Shown: positions 1-10,526, counted from the stretch's first letter. The stretch is DNA of 64,000 bases from Flaveria trinervia (GCA_025506515.1 CM046457.1:44304288-44368287); one strand, 5' to 3'. The notes: a model not told the origin generated them from the letters alone. Program-made: numbers and translations.

Positions 1-606
1 TAGACACACAGTTGAGCTAACAACTCTCAATGAGTTGTGAACCTCCTTTCATTTGCTTGCAAGGCTTTTTATTCATTCCTTCATTATGTTCCACTTCATT
101 ATCTTAAATCATTCACTTCGTTAAGATAATACTTTATGTCCAATATCAATATCACACCACGTAAAGTCAAGTCATCATATGTAATACGGAACATAAGAAA
201 ACATATCATACATAACATACATAGCATACATAGCATCAATCATATGTCATCTTAATCATCTTGAATCGCACATTCACATACATAAACATACGCATATCAA
301 GAATAAATCATCACAAGACATAACTTACCCACCGCGGGACAGCGGGGGTTCGGGGGCGGCAGCACCTAACAGCAGGGTTCTAGGCGCAGCAACCCCTAAT
401 GTCTTGGTCATTTAAATCGTATATTTAGTATGCATTTCTAGCCCCAAACTAGTTCAAAACCTTTAAAATAGGGGATCTAGAACTCACCTGGACTCGATGA
501 GTAGCTTTTCAATCAAGCTTTCAAAGTAGGGGTTGCACTACACAGCCTGCAGATAAGTTAACACTCAAAGTTCGCTACTAATTTCGCTGCCAGACCAGTA
601 GTTTCG
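1..606 (-). repeat. Truncated Ty3/gypsy LTR fragment
   Basis: LTR fragment, cut by the window edge on the left and by a rearranged junction on the right. It runs in the same direction as the Tek1 and Tek3 LTRs (element on the minus strand). Its 400-590 part matches the reverse complement of the Tek2 LTR at about 60290-60430 better than it matches the 5' LTR of Tek1, and it lacks the 70-bp repeats of the Tek1 LTR. It is therefore probably not the partner LTR of Tek1 but belongs to another element of the Tek2 LTR subfamily. Confidence 0.7.
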
Positions 607-660
607 CTAGCCTTCTTAGTAGTATGTCATTTCAAAGTAGGGGTTGGAATGTCATTTCCA
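607..660. other. Deletion junction with templated filler DNA
   Basis: Short scrambled stretch between the gypsy LTR fragment and the truncated Cop1 reverse transcriptase. It is built of copies of nearby sequence: CTAGCCTTCTTA (607-618) recurs at 712-723, TAGTATGTCAT (620-630) recurs at 666-676, and the 17-mer starting TTTCAAAGTAGG (630-646) recurs at 519-535. This is the pattern left by end-joining with template switching. The event removed the rest of Cop1 pol and its 3' LTR. Confidence 0.65.
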
Positions 661-1160
661 AATATTAGTATGTCATCAACATACAATACTAGGAAAGTTA
701 TTGTGCTCCCACTAGCCTTCTTATACACACAGCCTCATAAGCGTTTTTGATGAAGCCAAATTTCTTTATCTCCTCATCAAAACGATGATTCCAGCTTCTC
801 GATGCTTGTTTCAATCTATAGATTGATTTCTTTAACTTGCATACTTTATTAGGATGTTTTGGATCGACAAAACCTTCAGGCTGAACCATATAAACATCTT
901 CCTCAATATATCCATTTAGGAAAGCGGTTTTGACATCCATTTGCCAAATCTCATAATCATAATGAGCAGCTATGGCAAACAATATCCTTATAGACTTTAG
1001 CATCGCAACAAGTGAGAAGGTTTCATCATAATCAACCCCTTGAGTTGAGGGAAACCCTTTGCTACAAGTCTAGCTTTATAAGTATCCAAGTGTCCATGCA
1101 TATCGGTTTTCTTCTTGAAAACCCACTTACTTCCAACTACCTTGGAATTAAGAGGTGGTA
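648..1160 (-). pseudogene. Cop1 reverse transcriptase (RVT_2), 3'-truncated
   Basis: Copia-type reverse transcriptase. The segment around 990-720 reads WQMDVKTAFLNGYIEEDVYM and continues with a PEGFVDP motif, as in RVT_2 domains. After a frameshift near 725 the other frame gives the catalytic LYVDDILIFG motif at about 660-690. The text stops right after GNDIPT at the rearranged junction, so the thumb, connection and RNase H parts are missing. The N-terminal end, near 1150, is in a different frame from the integrase part, so at least two frameshifts are present. It cannot encode an active enzyme. Confidence 0.85.
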
Positions 1161-2960
1161 CAACAAGTTCCCAACTTGATTGTCATACATGGATTGCATC
1201 TCAATGTTCATGGCCTCAAGCCATTTGTCACAATCCAAATTGGACACTGCATCATGGTATGTGGTTGGTTCATCTGAATCTACCACATAGCATCCATCGA
1301 TGAAAAATCCGTATCTTTCAGGTGGATTACTAGTTCTATCACTTCGACGAACGTTTTGTGTGTATTGATCAACCACTTGATCAACTTCAACATCCTCATG
1401 TTGAGTGCTAGTTTCAACCAAACGTGCATCGGGTTGTGGTTCTTGATCCTCCTCAAGATCCACTATTCTACTGCTAGTTCCTTCCATAAGGAACTTTGCT
1501 TCTAAGAACTCACCCTTTCTGGAAACAAACACCTTTTGTTCCAGTGGATCATAGAAGTAATATCCCATAGAATCTCTAGGATATCCAATAAAGATACACT
1601 TGGTGGATCGGACTTCCAATTTGTTTGGGGTGAGAGTCTTAACATAAGCCTCACAACCCCAGACCCTTAAGTATAATAGGGATGGAACTCTTCCATGTCA
1701 TATCTCAAAAGGTGTCCTTTCCACCTTTTTGGTTGGGGCTATATTTAAAATACGGGCCGCGGAGAGCAAAGCGAAACCCCAAAATGATAGAGGTAATATG
1801 CTTCTAGCCATCATAGATCGGACCATATCCAATAAGGTTCGATTCCTCCTCTCAGACACACCATTGTGTTGTGGTGTTCCAGGTGGAGTGAGTTGTGAGA
1901 CAATCCCACAACTCCTAAGATGACCTTGGAAAGCATCACTTAGGTATTCACCTCCTCTATCGGTACGGAGAACTTTAATTGACTTGTTGAGTTGATTTTC
2001 CACCTCATTCTTGAAGATTTTGAAGATTTCAAAAGCTTCATCTTTGTGCCTTAATAAGTACACATACCCATAGCGACTATAATCGTCGGTAAAGGTAATG
2101 AAGTATCTTTCACCATTCCTAGTCATTGGCTTAAAAGGACCACATACATCCGAATGTATGATTCCTAATAAATCTTTTGCCCTTTCGTTAGTTCCACTAA
2201 AGGGTGCCTTAGTCATTTTACCTTGTAAACAAGATTCACACACATCAAATGAATCACATTCATTTGTTTTTAAAAGATCATTCTTTTGAAGTGTTTGTAT
2301 ACGTTTCTTGTTTATATGACCAAGATGACAATGCCAAAGATAGGTATCACTCAAATCCAACTTGAGTTTTTTGGTGTTAGTATGGTACAATGAACTATTT
2401 AAAGCATTTTCATGAACCAATTCATAAATACCATTAATGGGTATAGCTTTAAAATAGAACATATCATTTAAAGAAACATGAATATCATTTTCAATAAAAG
2501 ATAATACATAATCATAAAGTCTTAATTGGGATACAGAAATAATGTTCCTAGTCAAACTAGGAGCATACAAAACATTCTTCAAAATAACATCCAAGCCACT
2601 TGGAAGTTTCAAGATGTAGTCCCCACGAGCATCAACTTGGACTTTGGTTCCATTGCCCATGAAGAGGCTAACATCCCCTTGATTGAAGTCCCTACTTCTT
2701 TTGAACCCCTGCAACAAATTGCAAATATGAGTTCCACATCCGGTATCCAATACCCATGTGTTAGAAGATGTAACATTAAGATCAATATGAATCATGTATA
2801 TTATACCTGAGGTCTGCCCAGCATCCCTCTTGGCTTTCAACTCTTGGAGATGGACATGACAATTTCTTGCCCAATGTCCAATCTCCCCACACTTGAAGCA
2901 TGGGTCATTGGTAGCAACCTTTTGCTTCTTCTCTTGTGGTTTGGGTGGCACCCTTGCCAC
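1137..2960 (-). pseudogene. Cop1 gag zinc knuckle, protease and integrase
   Basis: Continuous pol reading frame from 2960 to 1137, broken by one TGA at 1698-1700 where a Trp is expected. In order: a CCHC knuckle CFKCGEIGHWARNC near residue 21, an aspartic protease with VLDTGCGTH (Asp about residue 72), the GAG-pre-integrase zinc region (HLGH, then CESC), and the integrase core with HSDVCGP, RTDRGGEY and the Glu in GVSERRNRT, so all three DDE residues are visible. After the stop come GCEAYVK and FIGYPRDSMGYYFYD, typical of the copia integrase C-terminus, then the linker to reverse transcriptase. In life this was part of one gag-pol polyprotein. Confidence 0.9.
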
Positions 2961-3700
2961 CCCTTTCCCCTTTCCCCATACGGGTCCCTTACCCTGGCAA
3001 CCTTTGCCTTGGGTGCGAGATGAGGCCTTTTCTTGTTCCCACCTTCATTGATGGTGAGAACGGGTAAAACCCTTTTACCCATGGCCGCCTCGGCCGTTTT
3101 CAGCATTGAGTGAAGCTCACCAATGCTTTTGTCCCAAGCATTCATGATGTAGTTCAACACGAATGTCTCGAACTTCTTGGTAAGGCCATTAAGGATCAAA
3201 TCCGTGGCCAATTCCTTCAAGACAGGACAATTAAGCCTCTCGAGGCAGTCAATATGACTTTTCATCTTAAGTACATAAGATGAAACATATTGGTTGTCGT
3301 CCATAGGACATGCATGGAGTGCTCGAACCGTTTTGAAGCGCTCAACCCTAGCTTGCGTTTGGAACGTTTCTTTTAGCTGGGTTATCATGCCGTAAGCTCC
3401 GTGATGTTCATACTCCTTTTGGAGATCCAGAGTCATGCTCGCTAGCATGAGACAAGACACTTGGACGGAGTCCTCAGTGTACTTCAGCCAATCATTGTAG
3501 GCCTCCTCATCATCCTCAGTAGGCTGATCGGGGATAGGGTCGTCTAAAACATATGATCTTCTCTCTTGCTTGAGAACGATTCTCAAGTTTCAATACCAAT
3601 CAATGAAATTATTATGATTTAGACGTTCCTTTTGGAGGATCGCTCGTAATGATTGGGTGGACGCGGATGTGTTATCATGAATGTCATTATTGGTGGCCAT
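2837..3700 (-). pseudogene. Cop1 gag capsid region
   Basis: Copia gag (UBN2-like). The ATG at 3700 begins MATNNDIHD and continues to NHNNFIDWY, where a TGA replaces the expected Arg. The frame then goes on with NLRIVLKQERRSYVLDDPIP and the capsid motif VSSYVLKMKSHIDCLERL. Near 2965 a one-base shift separates gag from the knuckle and pol frame. The coat protein would package element RNA in cytoplasmic particles. I chose 3700 as the start because it is the first ATG before the family's LR-L-KLNG-like opening. Confidence 0.85.
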
Positions 3701-5144
3701 CTACAAAATTTAACAAAGATCTATTTAGTATTTTTGATATTGTTGTTTTTAATAATTAATGCCTTTTAAGGTCATTTTTATATTAAAATCTAGAACCCAA
3801 CATTACATTTAAATTATGGTTATGTGACCTTTATCCCATGATTTAAATTAATAAGGTGGTCAACGATTGACGGTTGCAACCATTTGCAACTTCTAGAAAT
3901 ATGGGATCGACTTGAAACATCATATGTAAAGTCGGCATGTTAATCCCATCAACACCATTTGGAAACCACACCGTAGGTGATCCATTTGACATGGTTTGCA
4001 AATCAAGATACCCTACTTACACCTACGTGTGAGTTTGCAAAATGAGTGGTTAGGTGACCTTTATCCCACAAATAAGGCATTCTCACCTCAAATCGCAAGT
4101 TCCCTCAAAATGGTTAGGTGACCTTTATCCCACTAAGAGTTCCCAAGTGACTCAAGTGTTGTGTAAAAGGATGGTGTTAAACTTGTTCGAAATATTGTTT
4201 GGAAAAAATTAGAGATTTCATAATCTTAGTTTAGAAACTCTATGTACTTGTACTTGCATGCTTTCAAATACAAGATACCTTATGGTCTTTTGATTAAAAC
4301 CCATTTTAATCTTTGAAATCATTAAATCAATTTAATAACCTTTTATTACTTTTTAATGATAAAGAACCATTAATTTTCAGCTTGTTAAGTTTGTTAATTA
4401 GTTTGTAATGCATGTCAAAATATCAACCATACAATCAAATAACAAACATTCAAACAAGCACAAGCATACAAACATGAGTGCATAACCATAGCCACTAAGT
4501 TGACAATACTTGTTTGCCATCACGAGTGTCATCATAAGGTCTTTCCTAAGGGTTGAAATCAACACAAAATTGAGGTCATCTTAGACCCCCACCTGAACTT
4601 GCATCCATATGCTTCAAGTTCCATGTCTTTGATGTCCATCTTTAGGCCTTGATCTTGTGCATCTTCCTTTTACAAAATTGTATCCTAATACATTTTTCTA
4701 ATAAAAGAAATGCACCTAATCTATTAATTACATAACCAAATGAACAAATAATTACAACCCAAATAATAAACATAAACATTACAACCCAATTGAATGAATA
4801 AAACCAACCATTCCAATCATCCAAATCAAAAGGCCAAAGGCTAGGTTATGCACACTAACATCCAATGATCATATCATCCAAACATATAATGAAACCCCAC
4901 TTAAAACCACCAAATTTCAGCCAACATAAACTGAAATTTTTGGGTTTTAAACATTGTCCAAACAATCAACATTACATAATATATATCTTTCAAGGTCTAA
5001 TCACTAGCATGTGTGATATGACCTTGAAAGTTTGGGGAATCATTCATACAAAATATAGCAGCCCAAAATCAGCCTCTAATAAGTGATAATACATCTTTAA
5101 AACTGATTTTAAAGACTAAGTACAAGCAAGTTATCCACATAACC
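3701..5144 (-). other. Cop1 long untranslated leader
   Basis: About 1.4 kb between the primer site and gag with no recognisable coding sequence. It is AT-rich. The phrase GGTTAGGTGACCTTTATCCC or a close variant occurs three times (near 3824, 4049 and 4109). Short reading frames here (for example 4642-4824) look accidental. Confidence 0.6.
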
Positions 5145-5158
5145 GGCTCTTGATGCCA
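5145..5158 (-). other. Cop1 primer binding site
   Basis: Immediately inside the 5' LTR the minus strand reads TGGCATCAAGAGCC. This resembles the initiator tRNA-Met site TGGTATCAGAGC used by most copia elements, with two differences. It fixes the inner edge of the LTR. Confidence 0.65.
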
Positions 5159-5159
5159 T

Positions 5160-6137
5160 TGATGGGTTTGATAGAACACAAGAAAACAAGTTTAACCTTT
5201 TAAACTTTCTGAAAAACGCAGCGGAAGTATAGCTTTATAACATATTAATAAGCTGAAAATTTCATGTTCTTAATGATGTTATAAGATGAAAAACAAACCC
5301 AAATCAAAAGGATCTTTAATATGTGAATAAGCAATCTATATAAACACATATAACATTCATAATGTGACAACCAATCAAGCTGCCAAACTACCTCCTTCCA
5401 GCAGCAAAATCGACCAAGAGAAGAAGGATTGAATGCTCAAAATCTCGGCCAAAACTCCAGGAAGGAGCCCTCAAGCTTGTATACCCCAAGCCTCCTTGCA
5501 ATCACCTTCTTGTTAGGAAGATTCACCACCAAAAAGCTTCAAAACCCTCTAAAACAAGCTGCTAGAACCGTGGGTGTTTTGAGAGAGAGGAGAGAGCTTT
5601 TGATCTATTGCATATCAAGAGATTGGATGGAGATCAAGGTAAAACAAGACTTGTTAATGTGTGTAGTGTTCAAGGCAAAAGGTCCAGTCCTAAAACAAGG
5701 GGGGGCGGCCGAAATTTTTATCCGAAAGGGTTTCCCCCCTTTTTTTTGATTGAACACATACACACAAGTTAAAATGTCTTGTAACTAGACATACAATTAA
5801 CCATTTAATTGTATGTACAAGTTATATAACTTATACAATTAATCATTTAACTTATAAGTTATAATCTCTCATTATTATTTGGTGTCATCTAACCAATTTA
5901 AATAACACATCAAATAATATTATTGAACAAAATATCCTAATAAGTTGTTCCCTCTCATATGCAACTTATTTAGAAAACCCATTTTCTAAATTGGGGTAAA
6001 CATTTAATTGCATGATCATATCATAAATTGAATATTAATTGGTGTTTGCTAAGCTTGTTATTGGGTATAACCCGACTTGGATCATAACGTACTAACCACA
6101 TCAATATTCTACGTGTCTTGGGCACACAGATCCTACA
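5160..6137 (-). repeat. Cop1 5' LTR
   Basis: 978 bp, bounded by TGATGGG (5160) and CCTACA (6137) on the plus strand. It lies next to the primer site on one side and Tek1 LTR sequence on the other. No partner LTR is left in the window, so the ends rest on the TG...CA rule and on the flanks. The plus-strand frame at 5429-5749 inside it has no family features and is probably chance. Confidence 0.75.
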
Positions 6138-6227
6138 TTTTTACCCCTCAACTTGGGTAAAATATCTTTTCTTTCTTTTCTTCACTTTATTCTTTCTTTC
6201 TTTGACTCTAAATAATTGGGTGTTACA
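6138..6227 (-). repeat. Tek1 3' LTR, remaining end
   Basis: Ninety bases matching the end of the Tek1 5' LTR (about 24335-24427), including the pyrimidine run TTTCTTTC and the terminal GGGTGTTACA. The rest of this LTR was interrupted by Cop1 and then lost with the junction near 607-660. Confidence 0.85.
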
Positions 6228-6242
6228 AGTCCACCCCCCTTA
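6228..6242 (-). other. Tek1 polypurine tract
   Basis: On the minus strand TAAGGGGGGTGGACT directly abuts the 3' LTR. This is the second-strand priming site for reverse transcription, and close forms occur at the same place in Tek2 and Tek3. Confidence 0.8.
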
Positions 6243-6259
6243 TATAGGTTTCATCCCTG

Positions 6260-7300
6260 AAACCTGTTATTCCTTGAACAAGCATGGGTAATGCTGTCTC
6301 ATCTCTTCTTCGGTCTCCCACATAGAGTCAAATCCCTTTCTGTTCTTCCACTGTACACGCATAAGAGGAACCACTTTATTCCTCAATCTCTTCTCCTTAC
6401 GATCAATGATCGCCACTGGTTTCTCCGCATAATTGAGCCGTTCATCTACCTCGATATCCTCCAGTGGTACAATCATATCCTCGTCTGCAAGCACTTTCTC
6501 AGATGAGATACATGGAATGTCGGATGATTTCCATTTAACTCATCTGGTAACTCCAATCTATAAGCCACCTCTCCTACTCTAGCAATGATTCGGAAAGGCC
6601 CTATGTATTTTCGGCTCAACTTTCCCCGCTTTCTAAACCGAATGATACCTTTCGAAGGTGAGACTTTCAACATAAGCCTGTCACCCACCTGGAGCTCAAT
6701 CAGTCGATGTTGTTTATCAACATACGACTTTTGTCTATCTTTGGCTGCCTACATGAAGGCCTTGATCCTTTCCAGCTTCTCGGTCGTAGCCTCGACCACT
6801 TTAACGCTCCCTAACTCTTTATGAGTAGTACCACCCCAACACACGGGTGTTCTACATCTCCTCTCGTATAGAATCTCCTAAGGAGGCATACCAATGCTAG
6901 CATGATAACTATTGTTATATGAGAACTCAGCTAACGGCAGGTGGTTATCCCACCTTCCTCCAAAATCAATGACGCATGCCCGAAGCATATCTTCCAGCAT
7001 CTGAATCGTTCTTTTTGACTGACCATCCGTCTAAGGATGATAAGCCGTGCACATATGTAACCTCTCCCTACCACATCATGAAATTTCTTCCAAAATTTAG
7101 ATGTAAACCGGGTGTCACGATTAGACACAATAGACACCGGCACACCATGACAAGTTACAATCTCTCTAATGAACAGATCCGCCAATCTCTCCAATGAATA
7201 TGTCTCGCGAATCAGTAGGAAGTGAGCACTCCTCATCAAACGATCAATGATCACTCATATGGCATCACACCCTCGCGCGGTACGTGATAGCTTCGTTATA
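6260..7300 (-). pseudogene. Tek1 integrase C-terminal half and chromodomain
   Basis: Remnant of gypsy integrase. Visible parts in order on the minus strand: the family motif RLMRSAHFLLIRETYS (about 7250), GVPVSIVSNRDTRF with the second catalytic Asp, then a TAG in place of Gln in HPQTDGQ (7031-7033), FSYNNSYHASIGMPP, the GDRLMLKVSPSKGIIRF segment (6688-6600), and a chromodomain-like tail (6494-6267) reading KRLRNKVVPLMRVQWKN then WETEEEMRQHYP. This tail is the C-terminal module that is thought to steer Tekay-type elements to heterochromatin. Several stops and frameshifts; inactive. Confidence 0.85.
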
Positions 7301-8310
7301 AAGTCCATGGTGATGTGCTCCCACTTCCACTTTGGTATATCCAAAGGTTAGGTTTTCCATACGGCTTCTGATTCTCCATCTTCACTTCAGCTTGGCCCCA
7401 TACACACTTTACATCCTTATGGTTCAATGTAGTCAATGGAGAAGCTATCTTAGAGAAGTCTTGAATGAATCTTCTATAGTAGCCCGCCAAACCCAGAAAC
7501 TACAAATCTAGAATGGTGTCTTTGGTGAATTCCATTGCATCACCACCCCCACCTTTGTCGGGTACACCATTATCCCCTCGAGATTCACTACATGACCCAA
7601 AAACTGAACCTCGCACAACCAAAATGCGCACCTGAAGAACTTTGCATATAGCTTCTCCCTCCTCAACGTCTCCAACACCTCTCGAATGTGACCGGCATGC
7701 TCCTTTTTGCTCTTGGAATAAATCAAGATATCATCGATTAAACACAACCATTTATTTATCCGACATCGGCCAAGACACTCGATTCATCAAGTTCATAAAA
7801 GCAGCTAGCGCGTTGGTCAACCCAAATGACATAACGAGGAACTCGTAGTGACTATAACGCGTATGAAAAGCTATTTTAGGAATATCCTGCTCTTTCACCT
7901 TTAGCAGATGTTAGCCTAATCGAAGGTCTGTCCACAAAAACCAACTAGCACCTTCAAGCTGATCAAATAAATCATTAATTCTTGGTAACGGGTATCGATT
8001 CTTCATTGTCAACTTATTCAGCTCACAGTAGTCGATACACAACCTCATGCTACCGTCTTTCTTCTTCACAAATAAGACCGGAGCACCCCAAGGAGAGATA
8101 CTCGGTCTAATGAACCCCTTATTAAGCAACTCCTGTAGTTGCTCCATCAATTCCTTCATCTCAGTCGGAGCCAACCGATACGACGCCTTAATTACAGGTC
8201 TAGCACCCAGTATCAAGTCAATCTGGAACGCGATCTTGCGGTCCAGTGGCACTCCTGGTAAATCTTCGAAGAACTCATCTAGAAAGTCACACACCACTGG
8301 TGCGTCAGTT
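7296..8310 (-). pseudogene. Tek1 reverse transcriptase, fused by deletion to integrase
   Basis: Gypsy RVT_1. From the minus strand: FEDLPGVPLDRKIAFQIDL, then WGAPVLFVKKKDGSMRLCIDY, then after frameshifts the catalytic IDDILIYSKSKKEH (about 7740) and YRRFIQDFSKIASPL (about 7480). Right after VWGQ (about 7395) the text jumps to NQKPYGK, which in Tek3 lies about 700 bp farther on, inside integrase. The whole RNase H domain and the integrase zinc region were therefore deleted. The CIDY motif is followed by CELNK where the Tekay family has RELNK. Confidence 0.85.
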
Positions 8311-8312
8311 GT

Positions 8313-8790
8313 TTATGGTGTTGGCGTGTCCACATCCTTCACATAGGCCAAGTAGGCACTACATCCACGCCTCATGCACTTTCCCACCACCGCCATCGAA
8401 ATCACCTTCAGAATCATTGTGACTCGACCACTGTAAACCATCACTGTACTCCCGTTAGGCGCTATTAATTGAATCATCTTCTTGCGACACACAGTGCTCA
8501 CCTCGTAGTCCGCCAATGAATCCATTCCTAGGACTACATCAAACCCGCCTAAGGTCATCACGAATGGTCTAACCGGAAATCTATGACATTCTAGATTCAC
8601 GTCACAACCTTCTATCATCTTTGATATCCTTGTAGACTTACCTATGGCAGTTTCTACATCGAAGGGCGTATCAATACTTCTACTACTAATGGGCAACTTA
8701 GCACAAAAGGCAGCAGAAATAAAACTCCTACTAGCACCGAAATCAAACAACACAAAAGCAAGTGTTTGGTTACTAGGTACGTACCTGATA
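8313..8790 (-). pseudogene. Tek1 aspartic protease
   Basis: Retropepsin-like domain read from about 8790 to 8313. The active site reads FDFGAS where the family has FDSGAS, so the residue after the catalytic Asp is changed from Ser to Phe. The second hallmark LGMD is present, followed by SL in place of WL. The protein would cleave the gag-pol polyprotein. The frame is open for 146 codons, longer than most in this element, and ends where reverse transcriptase begins. Confidence 0.8.
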
Positions 8791-8849
8791 TGACATTGGG
8801 GTCCATCCTAGCCTCCTCCTTGGTCATCGTGAAGGCCCTGTGCTCGCCC

Positions 8850-9300
8850 TCTGCCCTTCAGTTCTGGTCTACTTCCTTGCTCCAAAACTCTTTGGCCTTG
8901 GCTTCTTGCAGTCCTTGCTTACGAGGCCCCTTCCATTGCAGTTATAACACTTTATCACCCCACAATTTTTTGCCAGATGACCGGGCTTCCCACATTTGAA
9001 GTATAGGTTTGATCCCCACCAACATTCTCCTGTATGCCCTTTAGCACACTTACCACACTTCCTCATCTCCGCACCGGACGAAGTTACACACCAGTCGCCC
9101 GTCCTGTCAACCTCGTTGTTTGGAGTGTAACACCCACGTTCAACCCACTTTCCGTTCCAATTCTTGTTGCCGCTACGCTTTTTGTTCATTTCAATCGTGG
9201 TCATCACCTTCACTGTCCTAATTACCTCAGTCACCATAGATGGCAGAATCACCTGATTAGCCACTTACTTTACTCTTCATACCCCAAGTATTTCCTATCC
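8850..9300 (-). pseudogene. Tek1 gag remnant, core deleted
   Basis: Begins with a gag N-terminal scrap (MVTEVIRTVKV, matching the Tek3 gag near 31366) that runs directly into the pre-knuckle region GNKNWNGKWVERG, so the capsid core is gone. Three Cys motifs follow: CGKCAKGHTGEC, then YFKCGKPGHLAKNC whose first Cys has become Tyr, then CYNCNGRGLVSKDC whose His has become Leu. Both CCHC knuckles have therefore lost a zinc ligand. This would abolish RNA binding in the usual way. Confidence 0.8.
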
Positions 9301-9488
9301 TGACAACATTAGTATCTAAATCTAAAAGCAACACATAAACCACATAACATGCACACATAATACCGGTTATCATTCAGAAAATACCTGATGGCACGCAGCT
9401 ACTCGGACCGGCAACCCTTCCCTTTCCGTCCCATTCTCAGTTTAAGTTCAGGTATATTTTAAGAATTTACATGTTTCACTTAAACTTT

Positions 9489-9502
9489 GGCGCTGATACC
9501 AA
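9489..9502 (-). other. Tek1 primer binding site
   Basis: Minus strand TTGGTATCAGCGCC just inside the 5' LTR; an initiator tRNA-Met-type site with one change from TGGTATCAGAGCC, which Tek3 carries. Confidence 0.8.
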
Positions 9503-9504
9503 CT

Positions 9505-9976
9505 TGTAAGGCCCCGTTCCCGGGACACTTACAGCTGGCCAATCATCGCACATAAAACATATATTTACATTTAACCTTGATAAAGCATCACAGCGGAACA
9601 TCAAATAACTTTTCATTTCATTATAAATGCTTTTTCAAGTTAATACAATCATTCATTTCAAAACATCATTCGTTTGTATTACAATGCAAAAACATTAAAA
9701 AAAAAGATGTCGTCCAAATTGCCAAGTAGTTGCCCCGCGCCATCCTCAGCAATGCTCACCTACCAACTGGAAAATGCATAAAAAGTCAACGTTGTTGAGT
9801 GAGTTCTAGTTTTATAAAAGCATTTCATTACCTTCCATTAATTAAAAACATTTTCATTACTATCGCACGTGATCACACATCATACGTACATCAAGGTAAT
9901 AGGTATTATCTTCATCATCGTTCGTGTAGTACATTTCGCACGTTCGCCCATGTCGCCCATATCGCACATATCGCAC
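9505..9976 (-). repeat. Tek1 5' LTR, part 1
   Basis: Starts TGTAAGGCCCCGTTCCCGGG on the plus strand, which is the inner edge of the LTR. It is cut at 9976 by Ath1 and resumes at 22442. The CGCAC at 9972-9976 is the left copy of the Ath1 target duplication. The part around 9860-9976 carries a scatter of TCGCAC/TCGCCC words that also flank the insertion on the right. Confidence 0.9.
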
Positions 9977-10288
9977 TGATGTGCTCCAAATTATACATAA
10001 AAATCCTATCAAAAGCACATCAATTATTCCTTAATATCTTCCTTAAAATGATGAAAATGTACTTAAAAGTGTTAAATTGTGTTTTCAGGTGTTTAAAAGG
10101 GCAAGATGGACAAAAGGAGCATATTTAACAAGATATTGAAGCAATCCGAGCTTTGGACTCCAAGCATGGAGCCGTGCATCATTAAGTACGCCCCTATGCC
10201 TTGCCAGAAACACACCCCCATGCTAAATTAACATACCCCCGTGCTTGGACATCCGACAGGACAAAAAGTACTATCCCCTAAAAGTAGA

Positions 10289-10372
10289 CACGGGGCTGTG
10301 CCCCATAAGGCACGGGGCCGTGCCCCATAAGGCACGGGGCCGTGCCCCATAAGGCACGGGGCCGTGCCCCAC
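10289..10372 (+). repeat. 22-bp GC-rich hairpin repeat in Ath1 5' LTR
   Basis: Four head-to-tail units, each CACGGGGCCGTGCC followed by CCATAAGG (the first has T for C in the middle, the last is incomplete). Each unit can fold: GGCACGG pairs with CCGTGCC and GGGGC with GCCCC. The 3' LTR has one unit at 21088-21105. Related singletons CACGGGGTCGTG follow at about 10378-10490. Confidence 0.95.
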
Positions 10373-10518
10373 CACCAACACGGGGTCGTGCCCTATTTAG
10401 CACGGGGTCGTGCCCGACATAACCTGCACGTACGAGCCGACCAACTTTCGTAAGCATTGTACTAGCACGGGGTCGTGTCTTTTAGGCACGGGGCCGTGCT
10501 TAAACACTCCAGAAAGCC

Positions 10519-10526
10519 TATAAATA
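10519..10526 (+). promoter_or_regulatory. Ath1 5' LTR TATA box
   Basis: TATAAATA in the context AAAGCCTATAAATAGAAGCC. The same context is kept in the 3' LTR at 21252-21259. It lies downstream of the hairpin repeats and about 640 bp before the LTR end, a plausible core promoter for the genomic RNA. Confidence 0.65.

Larger units (their letters stand above)
655..6137 (-). mobile_element. Cop1: 3'-truncated Ty1/copia element
   Basis: Copia-order retrotransposon (gag, protease, integrase, reverse transcriptase) read on the minus strand. It keeps its 5' LTR (5160-6137), primer site, leader, gag, protease, integrase and the first two thirds of reverse transcriptase. RNase H and the 3' LTR are lost at the junction near 650. 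It sits in the 3' LTR of Tek1, since 6138-6227 is that LTR's end. The TTTTT at 6138-6142 is a possible target duplication, but its partner has been deleted. At least two premature stops and several frameshifts make it non-coding. Confidence 0.85.

Noticed and set aside
5429..5749. 106-codon plus-strand frame in the Cop1 LTR
   Set aside because: Lies antisense inside an LTR, ends in a C/T homopolymer, no recognisable motif.
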